Shown in pieces: positions 1-8,846 of a stretch of 64,000 nucleotides of DNA. How positions within the stretch are numbered: the stretch's first letter is position 1; the number at the start of each line of letters is the position of its first letter. A program made the position numbers and the translations under genes. The DNA lies in the NCBI RefSeq assembly GCF_019702925.1, contig NZ_AP024713.1:496001-560000 (forward strand). Direction: 5' to 3'. The notes under the pieces are model-generated. The model saw only the letters and a list, made by a program, of their open reading frames with translations, did no database searches and was not told the DNA's origin. The stretch comes from Campylobacter sp. 19-13652. GTDB lineage: Bacteria; Campylobacterota; Campylobacteria; Campylobacterales; Campylobacteraceae.

Positions 1-1241
<1,241 letters not shown>

Positions 1242-1249
<8 letters not shown>

Positions 1250-1694
1250 AATCGATCAAAAAATAGAGCAAGCAAGTGCTGATTTGGGTATTAAAAAAGA
1301 TGGCAGGGTTGTGCTTGAGATGAGTGCTTGCGATGATGAAAATAGCAGACTTATAAGCCTAAAAAGCGGTGCGTGGGATATGGATACGCCGTGGTTTGTG
1401 CTAGATGATGGCGAGCCTAGGGTAATGATGGGGCTTGGTGAGCTTATGGCTATGGCTCAAAGCTATAAAGAGGTACAAAAAGAGTGCTTTGAGCTAAAGC
1501 TTGAAAAGAGCATTTGGCAAAATATTCCTGCAGATTTTAGTGATGTCTGGGCTGTGGCTATGGATAAAGTAAAAAGACAAAAGCCGTCAAATATAGCAAG
1601 CATAAGCTCAATAGACACAGACAAGCTAGTAAGATGTATAAAAAAAGACCACCCAAATTTATTTGTAGATATGAATGAAATTATGAAGGAGTAG
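1242..1694 (+). CDS. DUF2603 (UPF0763) family protein
   Basis: A 150-residue cytosolic protein without signal peptide or membrane segment. I recognise it as the DUF2603/UPF0763 family, which is confined to Campylobacterota and has no established function; in C. jejuni the homologue lies at the same place between argF and hemN. It has an acidic N-terminal half with a D-x-P-W-F stretch near residue 46 and a short lysine-rich C-terminal helix. It overlaps argF by 8 bases and nearly abuts hemN, so it is co-transcribed with arginine and heme genes. I infer no activity. Confidence 0.85.
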
Positions 1695-1696
1695 TG

Positions 1697-3058
1697 ATGA
1701 TTGATTTTTCGGCATATGTGAAGTACTCTCGCCCAGGACCGCGTTATACTAGCTATCCTACTGCGCCAGAGTTTAGCGATAAATTTAGCTATGAGGATTA
1801 TATAAATGAGCTAAAAAGCAGGGACTCCTCTCGACCACTATCGCTTTACCTTCATTTGCCATTTTGTCGTTCGGCGTGCTATTTTTGCGGCTGTAACGTC
1901 ATTTATACAAGCAAAGAGGACAAAAAGACGCGGTATATGGAGTATTTAGAGCGTGAGCTGGATATTTTATCTAGCACTTTAGATACGAGCGCACCTGTCC
2001 TTCAGATGCACTTTGGGGGTGGTACTCCGACTTTTTACTCAGCTAAGCAGCTTGATGCCATTATAGGTATGATTAAGGATAAATTTAAAAACTTTCGAGA
2101 TGACGCTGAGGTAAGTTGCGAGATAGACCCTAGATTTTTAAACGCAGAGCAGCTTGATGTGTTAGTATCTCATGGCTTTAACCGTATTAGCTACGGAGTG
2201 CAGGATTTTGACTCTAGGGTGCAGGAGGAGATACACCGTATCCAGCCATTTGAGCTTACGCAAAATGCCGTAAAAATGGCAAGAGAGCGTGGTATAAATT
2301 CCATAAACATGGATCTAATCTATGGGCTTCCCTACCAAAGCCTAGAAAGCTTTAAGCGTACATTAAGCCTTGCAAAGGAGCTTGACCCAGATAGGCTTGC
2401 GGTGTTTAACTACGCTCACGTGCCATGGCTTAAAAAGTCCATGCGTAAATTTGATGAGGCTACGTTACCAAGCCCTCAAACAAAGCTTGAAATTTTAAAA
2501 TATACTGCCGATTTTCTTACTCAAAATGGCTATAACATGATAGGCATGGATCACTTCGCAAAGCCTAGTGATGAGCTTTTTGCGGCGCTAAATGACGGCA
2601 CTTTGCATAGAAATTTCCAAGGCTACACTACTAAGGGTGGGGCAGATTTAGTCGGTATCGGACTTACTAGCATAGGCGAGGGCGTGCGGTACTATGCGCA
2701 AAATCACAAGGATATGAGCGAGTATGAAGCAGCACTTGATGCGGGCAGATTGCCTTATCATAGAGGAATTTATCTAAGCGATGAGGATCTACTAAGAAAG
2801 AGTGTGATAATGAGCCTGATGAGTAATTTTGCGCTTGATAAAAGGAGCATAGAGGCTAGATTTGGGATTAAATTTGATGAGCATTTTAAAAGCGAGCTTG
2901 AAGCGCTTAAGCAGTTTGATGAGCTTGTAAGTATTAGTGATGAAGCGATAAAGGTAAGCCAAACAGGAAGCCTTGTCATACGCAATATTGCTATGTGCTT
3001 TGACGAGTACCTAAGCGCCATTCCAGAGGAGAAAAGGCGCTTTTCAAAGACCATTTAA
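1697..3058 (+). CDS. hemN: oxygen-independent coproporphyrinogen III oxidase (radical SAM)
   Basis: Converts coproporphyrinogen III to protoporphyrinogen IX without oxygen, suiting a microaerophile. The radical-SAM cluster motif C-x3-C-x2-C is present (CRSACYFC, near residue 57) with the extra Cys typical of HemN, followed by the GGGTP SAM-binding motif near residue 111. The N-terminal YTSYPTAPEF stretch is also HemN-typical. A GTG codon lies one codon upstream, but ATG at 1697 fits better with the AAGGAG element at 1686-1691. It follows the DUF2603 gene directly and is part of the hemB-argF operon. Confidence 0.95.
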   Translation: MIDFSAYVKYSRPGPRYTSYPTAPEFSDKFSYEDYINELKSRDSSRPLSLYLHLPFCRSACYFCGCNVIYTSKEDKKTRYMEYLERELDILSSTLDTSAPVLQMHFGGGTPTFYSAKQLDAIIGMIKDKFKNFRDDAEVSCEIDPRFLNAEQLDVLVSHGFNRISYGVQDFDSRVQEEIHRIQPFELTQNAVKMARERGINSINMDLIYGLPYQSLESFKRTLSLAKELDPDRLAVFNYAHVPWLKKSMRKFDEATLPSPQTKLEILKYTADFLTQNGYNMIGMDHFAKPSDELFAALNDGTLHRNFQGYTTKGGADLVGIGLTSIGEGVRYYAQNHKDMSEYEAALDAGRLPYHRGIYLSDEDLLRKSVIMSLMSNFALDKRSIEARFGIKFDEHFKSELEALKQFDELVSISDEAIKVSQTGSLVIRNIAMCFDEYLSAIPEEKRRFSKTI

Positions 3059-3068
3059 AGAGTGCAAA

Positions 3069-4346
3069 ATGTTTGATTTTAGCCAGATTAGCGACGCATG
3101 TGTAAAGTGCGGTAGGTGCATTCAAGTATGCACCATCTATAGCGTAAACCGTGATGAGGCGACAAGTCCGCGTGGATTTTTGGATTTAGTGGGTGCGTAC
3201 AGCAGAGGCGAGCTAGGGCTAGATAAGGGCGCAAAGCGCATATTTGAGAGCTGCTTTTTGTGTACAAACTGTGTCGAAGTATGTCCTAAAAATTTACGTG
3301 TTGATACGGCTATTGAATTTATCCGCGCAGACATCGCCAAAAAGCACGGCATAGCGTGGTATAAGAGGGCGTTTTTCTTTTTGCTTAGGCACAGGTGGGC
3401 TATGGATTTTTGCGCGAAGCTAGGCTTTGTCTTTCAAAGTTGCGCATTTAAGTTACGTCAGGGTGGCATGAGCGCACGCTTTAGTCTGCCGATGATAAAA
3501 AAGGGGCGATTTTTACCTTCTGCTAAGCGCAAAAGCTTTTTAAACTCGCACCCAAAAATCATACCAGCAAGTACGCAAAACCCACGCAAAATCGGGCTTT
3601 TTATAGGTTGTATGGCAAATTATGCCTACACTGAAGTGGGCGAGAGTATCATAGCCATAGCTAGGGCGCTAAATCTTGAGCTAAATTTAATGAAAAAGCA
3701 GGCCTGTTGCGGTGCGCCTGCTTATTTTACAGGGGATTTAGCCACAGCTAAAGAGCTAGCAAAGAAAAATATAGCCTACTTTGAAAGCTTGCTAAATGAG
3801 GGCGGTCTTGAGGCTATTATAATTCCAGAGGCGACATGCTCTGCTATGATAAAAGTCGATTACGAGCATCTTTTTGAGGCTGGCAGCCAGTGGCAAAATA
3901 GGTTAAAAGTCATAAAAGACAGGGTGTTTATGGCGACTGAGTTTTTGAATAATTTTACAAATTTAAAAGAGCTTTTAAAAAGCCACAATGGTTTAATTGA
4001 GGATGTAAAAATCACCTATCACGACCCATGTCATGCTAGAAAAATGCAGGGGATTTGGCGTGAGCCACGAGAAATTTTAAGCCAAAAATTTATCATTAAT
4101 GAGATGAGTGACTCAAACGCCTGTTGCGGATTTGGAGGGGTTAGTTTGCAGTCTGAGCGCAGAGATTTAGTCGAGGCAGTAGGGGCTAAAAAAGCCCAGA
4201 TGGTAGGCTTAAGCGGTGCCGAGATAGTAAGTGCTGAGTGTAGTGCGTGTCGTATGCAAATCTCAGACGCTTTGGTAGCAAATGGGGTAAATGCTAGGTT
4301 TAAAAATCCGCTTGAGTTAATCGCCCAGAGCTTAAAAAACGATTAA
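3069..4346 (+). CDS. (Fe-S)-binding oxidoreductase subunit, GlcF/LldE-like
   Basis: A 425-residue protein with two ferredoxin-type 4Fe-4S motifs near residues 11-22 (CVKCGRCIQVC) and 62-73 (CFLCTNCVEVC), then two CCG-type cysteine-rich domains (CCGAPAYF near 213, CCGFGGV near 355). This is the arrangement of the iron-sulfur subunit of glycolate and lactate oxidoreductases, which passes electrons from a flavoprotein to quinones. No flavin subunit is adjacent, so its partner and substrate are unknown. C. jejuni carries a similar protein next to hemN. It starts 10 bases after hemN and is probably the last gene of that operon. Confidence 0.85.
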   Translation: MFDFSQISDACVKCGRCIQVCTIYSVNRDEATSPRGFLDLVGAYSRGELGLDKGAKRIFESCFLCTNCVEVCPKNLRVDTAIEFIRADIAKKHGIAWYKRAFFFLLRHRWAMDFCAKLGFVFQSCAFKLRQGGMSARFSLPMIKKGRFLPSAKRKSFLNSHPKIIPASTQNPRKIGLFIGCMANYAYTEVGESIIAIARALNLELNLMKKQACCGAPAYFTGDLATAKELAKKNIAYFESLLNEGGLEAIIIPEATCSAMIKVDYEHLFEAGSQWQNRLKVIKDRVFMATEFLNNFTNLKELLKSHNGLIEDVKITYHDPCHARKMQGIWREPREILSQKFIINEMSDSNACCGFGGVSLQSERRDLVEAVGAKKAQMVGLSGAEIVSAECSACRMQISDALVANGVNARFKNPLELIAQSLKND

Positions 4347-4394
4347 TTTAAAGCAAAATTAATGCAAACTTATGTAAAATAACCTAAAATAATC

Positions 4395-4424
4395 TTATTA
4401 TACCCCCCCCCACTAAGGTATAAT
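4395..4424 (+). promoter_or_regulatory. probable sigma70 promoter of the Lap-like operon with a homopolymer in the spacer
   Basis: A perfect TATAAT at 4419-4424 lies 35 bases before the exporter start codon. A weak -35-like TTATTA sits at 4395-4400, giving an 18-base spacer. The C9 tract at 4403-4411 lies inside this spacer, so its length sets the distance between the two elements. Campylobacter sigma70 promoters depend mainly on the -10 and upstream periodic AT-rich DNA, so the -35 assignment is uncertain; the -10 is convincing. Confidence 0.7.
4403..4411 (+). repeat. C9 homopolymer tract in promoter spacer (candidate phase-variation site)
   Basis: Nine consecutive C residues. G/C runs of eight or more are the standard contingency sites of Campylobacter and change length by slipped-strand mispairing. 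This one lies upstream of any coding sequence and 7 bases before the -10 hexamer, so slippage would change promoter geometry, not a reading frame. It is one of only three such tracts I see in the window. Confidence 0.85.
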
Positions 4425-4459
4425 AGTTTAATATTTTCACAGAAAAAGGATTTAAAATC

Positions 4460-6229
4460 ATGAAAAAGTTGATTGCTATTAGCGCATTAGCCGCTACTGT
4501 AATAACGGCAAATGCTGCAGATAGGAGTTATAGAATTTATCTAGGCGCTTTCTCTGACGCTACAAGTCAAGCGACACTGGATAAGCTAAGCTCAAATATC
4601 AAGGATGAACTAAAAGGGAGCAAGATAGCTGAAGTATCTAGCTATGCATCTGGTGCGAATAAGATACTATACCTTGATACAGAGGCTATTTCACAGGCTG
4701 AAGCAGATGAGCTTTTAGGCAAGGTAAAATCTATAAATTCAAATACAAAAACCGCATTTATGCGCCCTAAAAAATCATACATAGCTAGTGCCGAAACTAT
4801 ATCTGAAAATAATCCAGTAGTAACTGTATCAAATGATGATGCAAGCGTTGTTGCTACTGAGGAAAAGGCGCAAGATAGTGTTGCAAATTTACCAGCACTT
4901 GATGAGAAGCCTGTTGTTTCTAGCAATGATGAGGTCGAGGATAGCTTTACTTTAACGCTATCAGAGGCTGTAAAGCAGACCCTAGACACAAATCCTAGTC
5001 TAAAGAGCATGGAATTTAATTATCTGCAAGTCGGAAAAGATTTAAATATCTCTAAAAATGCCTACTATCCGACACTTGATTTAATCGCTACCGGTGGATA
5101 TTCAAAGCAGCGTAAGAGAGAAAATGATGGACCAAGATTAAAAGATGGTGGCTTGACATCTGATGTACAGTTGGTATTAACGCAAAATATATATAATGGC
5201 GGCGCTGATGAAAATCGCATAAACTCTCAAAGTGCACGTATGGATTCTGCTGCTTATAGCGTGGCTCAAACAGCCGATAGATTGACTTTAAGCTTAGTAA
5301 ATGCTTATTTGGAAGTTTTAAAAACTAAGCGTATTGTTGATGTTGAAAGAGAGAGTGTAAAAAGCCATGAATTAATCTATAACCAAATAAAAGATCGTGC
5401 AGATGCCGGGTTTGGCGTTGCCTCTGAAGAGCGTCAGGCTGGTAGCCGCTATACTCTAGCCCAATCGAATTTAATAGCAGCGCAAAATAACTATGAGGAT
5501 GCATTAAGTACATTTGAAAAGCTTTATGGGCAAAAAGTCGAGGCCTCATCTTTGGTAACTCCAAATTTTGAAGTAATATTACCAACTAGCCAACAAGAAG
5601 TATATGCAAAAGCTATGCAGTGTAATCCTAGCATACTTGTGCAGCGTGCTAATATAGCCATGGCTGAATCTGTCGTAAAAGAGAAAAATGCTGCATTTTT
5701 ACCAAAGCTTGATTTAGAGCTATCTGGCACTTATGAGACAAGTAAGGTATTTTACGACCACTATGACAATGAGGCTTTAAATGCGCTTGTCAAACTTAGA
5801 TATAACCTTTACAACAAAGGTGCTGATAAGCTAGACAAAGAAAAAAGCCAGCTAGCAACTCAGCAAGAACAAAGAACACTTGATGAACTTGTACGTGAAC
5901 TAAGCGAGAGCCTTAAGTTTTCGTGGCAGTCATATGTGCTAGAGCAGAAAAAAATGGAGTATCTAAACGAACATATAGATTATGCTAGAGCTACTCTTGA
6001 CTCTTATCAGGATGAGTTTAGAATAGGACGCAGAGATCTTATAAATTTGCTTGATGCAGAGAATGAATATAACACGGCTTTAAAAGAGATAGTAAGTACT
6101 GAAACGGCGCTTTTATATGCAAAGTATAGACTACTTGATAATATGGGTATGATCTCTGATAGCTTTGAGCCAGGATTTGCTAAACGCTATATCCAAGGCG
6201 CTTGCAGTATTCAAAACGACTTAAGATAA
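4460..6229 (+). CDS. TolC/LapE-family outer-membrane exporter with N-terminal SPOR-like domain
   Basis: Outer-membrane channel of a type I secretion system, expected to dock with the HlyD-like adaptor and ABC exporter of the same operon. Residues 1-20 form a signal peptide ending ANA-A. Residues 22-105 look like a SPOR-type fold: an RIYLGAF strand, a DATSQATLDKL helix, then a second strand and helix. A low-complexity linker rich in Ser, Asp, Glu and Val runs to about residue 165. From about 170 (FTLTLSEAVKQTLDTNPSL) to the end it is a TolC-type efflux protein with two repeats. At 589 residues it is longer than the usual 420-480, and the extra length is the N-terminal domain. The start is preceded by AAAAAGGA. 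Confidence 0.88.
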   Translation: MKKLIAISALAATVITANAADRSYRIYLGAFSDATSQATLDKLSSNIKDELKGSKIAEVSSYASGANKILYLDTEAISQAEADELLGKVKSINSNTKTAFMRPKKSYIASAETISENNPVVTVSNDDASVVATEEKAQDSVANLPALDEKPVVSSNDEVEDSFTLTLSEAVKQTLDTNPSLKSMEFNYLQVGKDLNISKNAYYPTLDLIATGGYSKQRKRENDGPRLKDGGLTSDVQLVLTQNIYNGGADENRINSQSARMDSAAYSVAQTADRLTLSLVNAYLEVLKTKRIVDVERESVKSHELIYNQIKDRADAGFGVASEERQAGSRYTLAQSNLIAAQNNYEDALSTFEKLYGQKVEASSLVTPNFEVILPTSQQEVYAKAMQCNPSILVQRANIAMAESVVKEKNAAFLPKLDLELSGTYETSKVFYDHYDNEALNALVKLRYNLYNKGADKLDKEKSQLATQQEQRTLDELVRELSESLKFSWQSYVLEQKKMEYLNEHIDYARATLDSYQDEFRIGRRDLINLLDAENEYNTALKEIVSTETALLYAKYRLLDNMGMISDSFEPGFAKRYIQGACSIQNDLR

Positions 6230-6236
6230 TTTAAAA

Positions 6237-6899
6237 ATGACCGTTTTTAGGGTCGCTAAATTTATAGCAGCAGCTTTAATTAGTTGCTGCTTGCTTTATA
6301 CATGGCTGGGTGCTGCTGACCAGATAAGTCAGGCCACTATTGATAAAATGGCTAAAGTTTATGGTGATGGCGGAAAACGACGAACCATAGCTTTAAATAA
6401 ACTTATGGCAGAGTTAAGAGGGGCTAGTGATCTTGAAAAGCTAAAAAGAGTAAATGACTTTTTTAATCTCATACGCTGGACTGATGATATGAGCGTTTGG
6501 GGGAAAAAGGATTACTGGGCAACTAGGATGGAATTTTTGGGTAAAGGCGCAGGTGATTGTGAGGATTATGTAACTGCTAAGTATTTTACACTAAAGCAGC
6601 TTGGTGTCCCTACTAGCAAATTATACTTTACCTATGTTAAAGCTTTAAAATACAATCAAGCCCACATGGTACTATCATATTACGAAACACCAAAATCAAT
6701 ACCACTTATTTTAGATAACATTAATGGAAGAATTATGGTTGCAACTCAAAGGAAGGATTTGCTACCAGTTTATAGCTTTAACGGTGATTCGCTTTATCTG
6801 GCTAAGCAGGAGGGCTTAGGTCAGATAGTACCAGGTGGGAACAAGAAAAATCCAAAATGGCTAGAACTAGCCGATAAAATGAAAAAAGAGGGACTATGA
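6237..6899 (+). CDS. LapG-type periplasmic transglutaminase-like cysteine protease
   Basis: A bacterial transglutaminase-like cysteine protease (BTLCP), the family of LapG, which clips the N-terminal retention module of giant adhesins in the periplasm. A hydrophobic stretch at residues 7-25 is a signal peptide or anchor. The catalytic triad is visible as Cys108 (GDCEDY), His143 (QAHMV) and Asp160 (LILDN). Asp107 and Glu109 flanking the cysteine match the calcium-binding residues of Pseudomonas LapG. It lies 7 bases after the exporter gene and overlaps the LapD-type receptor by 4 bases, the pairing seen in known Lap systems. Its substrate should contain an Ala-Ala-Gly type cleavage motif and is not in this window. 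Confidence 0.9.
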   Translation: MTVFRVAKFIAAALISCCLLYTWLGAADQISQATIDKMAKVYGDGGKRRTIALNKLMAELRGASDLEKLKRVNDFFNLIRWTDDMSVWGKKDYWATRMEFLGKGAGDCEDYVTAKYFTLKQLGVPTSKLYFTYVKALKYNQAHMVLSYYETPKSIPLILDNINGRIMVATQRKDLLPVYSFNGDSLYLAKQEGLGQIVPGGNKKNPKWLELADKMKKEGL

Positions 6900-8842
6900 C
6901 ACTTTTTAAACAGATGATGATAGCTGTTGGTAGCTTTGTTTTGCTTATTTTTGTTGCTGTTGCTTATTTAAATTTTAACAGCTTAAATAGCTACATAAAC
7001 GCTCAGCTAGGCACAAATGCTCGGCACACGGCAAATTCAATGGGCTTGGCGATAAAATCAGTTGCTGAGTTTCAAGACCCCTCAGCCATAGAGACTATAA
7101 TAAATTCCATGTTTGACAGCGGATATTATCAGATGATACGCTTTGATGATATAGACGGCAAAACCGTCGCCGAGAGCAAGCAGCTACCAGTCATAGATGG
7201 TATACCGTCGTGGTTTATAAGTTTTGCTAAATTTGAAGCACCAGTGGAGAGCAGCGAGATAATGAGCGGCTGGAGCAAGTTTGGTACGCTTTATGTACAG
7301 AGTAATCCAGGGCTTGCATATTATGAGCTTTATACAAATATGAAGGACGTTTTTTATACGCTTTTAATAATGATGGCAGTTGCGCTTGTTGCTACATATT
7401 TAGGCTTAAAAATCATTTTAGCACCCCTTGCTAGAGTACAAGACCAAGCGGAGGCCATACTCGATAATAAATTTATAATACAGGAAAAAATTCCATTTAC
7501 TACCGATATGCGCCAGATGGTTTTGGCTATGAATTCCATGGTTAGTAAAGTAAAAGATGTCTTTGAAAGAGAGGCAAAAACGCTTGATAAATATCAGGAA
7601 TTGCTTTATAAAGATAGCATGAGCGGGCTTTATAATCGTAGATATTTTCAGACTAAATTTAGCGAATATGCATCAAGTGAGGAGTATTCAAGCGGAGTTA
7701 TGTTGCTTGTTAGCTTTAAAGAGCTTATAAATTTAAAAAAGACTTTGGGTTTTGAAAAATGGCAAAGTCTCGTGCTAAAAATCGCTGAAATGCTAAATAA
7801 TGCAAGTAGTGAGAGTAAGTATAGTGCCACTCTTTGTCGTCTAAATGAAAATGACTTTGCCCTTCTTATTCCGAGTGCTAGCGCAGAGAGCTTGCAAGGG
7901 CTTGCGGCTGGGATTATGAAGCGAACTGCTGCTATGTTTGGTACCTTTGGTATCGGTGATGGAGAATGTGAGGCAAATGCCGTTATAGTTGATTATAAGC
8001 ACGGAGGGGATTTAAAGACGCTTTTAACAACTGCCGATGTTACGCTAGCATCTGCTAGGGCGGCTGGAAATTATGAATACCGAACTTATAAAGACGGCTC
8101 AAACACCCTAATTCTAGGCAAAGAGCAGTATAAAGATTTAATTATAAATTCAATGAAAAATGATAAGTTTAAATTTGCGTCTCAAAAAGTCATTTCTGAA
8201 GATGGTAGCTTTACCCAAGAGGAGCTTTATTTACGCCTTGTCGATGATGAGGGCAGATGGCAAATGGCTGGATATTTTATGCCTATGGTAAATGAGCTTG
8301 ATTTTGGTAGGGAGCTTGATATTTACGTACTTGAGCGTGTTGCAAAGATGGTCTTAAATGGCGCTTTTGCAAGTATTCCTGTAGCGGTTAATCTGGGCAA
8401 AGATTTGCTTGTTTCTACGGATGCTTTAAATAAACTTGATGTAATTCTTAAGCAGCTTAGCCTTACGAAGCATAAAATTTATATAGAAATACCAAATAAG
8501 GACGATATAAGCTTGCAAAACATTGAAGTTTTGGATAAAAAACTAAAAGAAAACTCATTGGGATTTGGGATTGACCACTTTGGACTAGATGCCAAAAGCA
8601 TAGATAAACTTAAGGTCATAAGCCCTGATTATGTCAAAATCCAAGCCGCAAATTTAATCGATTTCTTTAGCGATAACACCACAGAACATACTAAGCGCTC
8701 ATTAGACGTTATACTTGAGTCAAAGGGCATCAAGCTTGTTGCAATAGGAGTTGAAAACGAGGAGCAAAAGCAAAAACTCATCAGCTTTGGCATAAGTATC
8801 ATGCAGGGCAATTACATAGACAACACTAAAAACGTAGGGTAA
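6896..8842 (+). CDS. LapD-type inner-membrane c-di-GMP receptor with degenerate GGDEF and EAL domains
   Basis: A 648-residue transmembrane receptor. A membrane helix lies at about residues 8-27, a LapD/MoxY periplasmic domain follows, a second helix at about 155-177, then HAMP, GGDEF and EAL domains. Trp126 in GWSKFGTLYVQSNPG corresponds to the LapD tryptophan that contacts LapG. The GGDEF signature is replaced by NENDF, so no cyclase activity is expected. In the EAL domain the DDFG motif reads DHFG and the KID motif reads KIQ, so phosphodiesterase activity should be lost too. By analogy with LapD, binding of c-di-GMP would sequester the LapG-type protease and keep the adhesin on the surface. 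The ATGA overlap with the protease gene supports coupled translation. Confidence 0.88.
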   Translation: MTLFKQMMIAVGSFVLLIFVAVAYLNFNSLNSYINAQLGTNARHTANSMGLAIKSVAEFQDPSAIETIINSMFDSGYYQMIRFDDIDGKTVAESKQLPVIDGIPSWFISFAKFEAPVESSEIMSGWSKFGTLYVQSNPGLAYYELYTNMKDVFYTLLIMMAVALVATYLGLKIILAPLARVQDQAEAILDNKFIIQEKIPFTTDMRQMVLAMNSMVSKVKDVFEREAKTLDKYQELLYKDSMSGLYNRRYFQTKFSEYASSEEYSSGVMLLVSFKELINLKKTLGFEKWQSLVLKIAEMLNNASSESKYSATLCRLNENDFALLIPSASAESLQGLAAGIMKRTAAMFGTFGIGDGECEANAVIVDYKHGGDLKTLLTTADVTLASARAAGNYEYRTYKDGSNTLILGKEQYKDLIINSMKNDKFKFASQKVISEDGSFTQEELYLRLVDDEGRWQMAGYFMPMVNELDFGRELDIYVLERVAKMVLNGAFASIPVAVNLGKDLLVSTDALNKLDVILKQLSLTKHKIYIEIPNKDDISLQNIEVLDKKLKENSLGFGIDHFGLDAKSIDKLKVISPDYVKIQAANLIDFFSDNTTEHTKRSLDVILESKGIKLVAIGVENEEQKQKLISFGISIMQGNYIDNTKNVG

Positions 8843-8846
8843 TATT

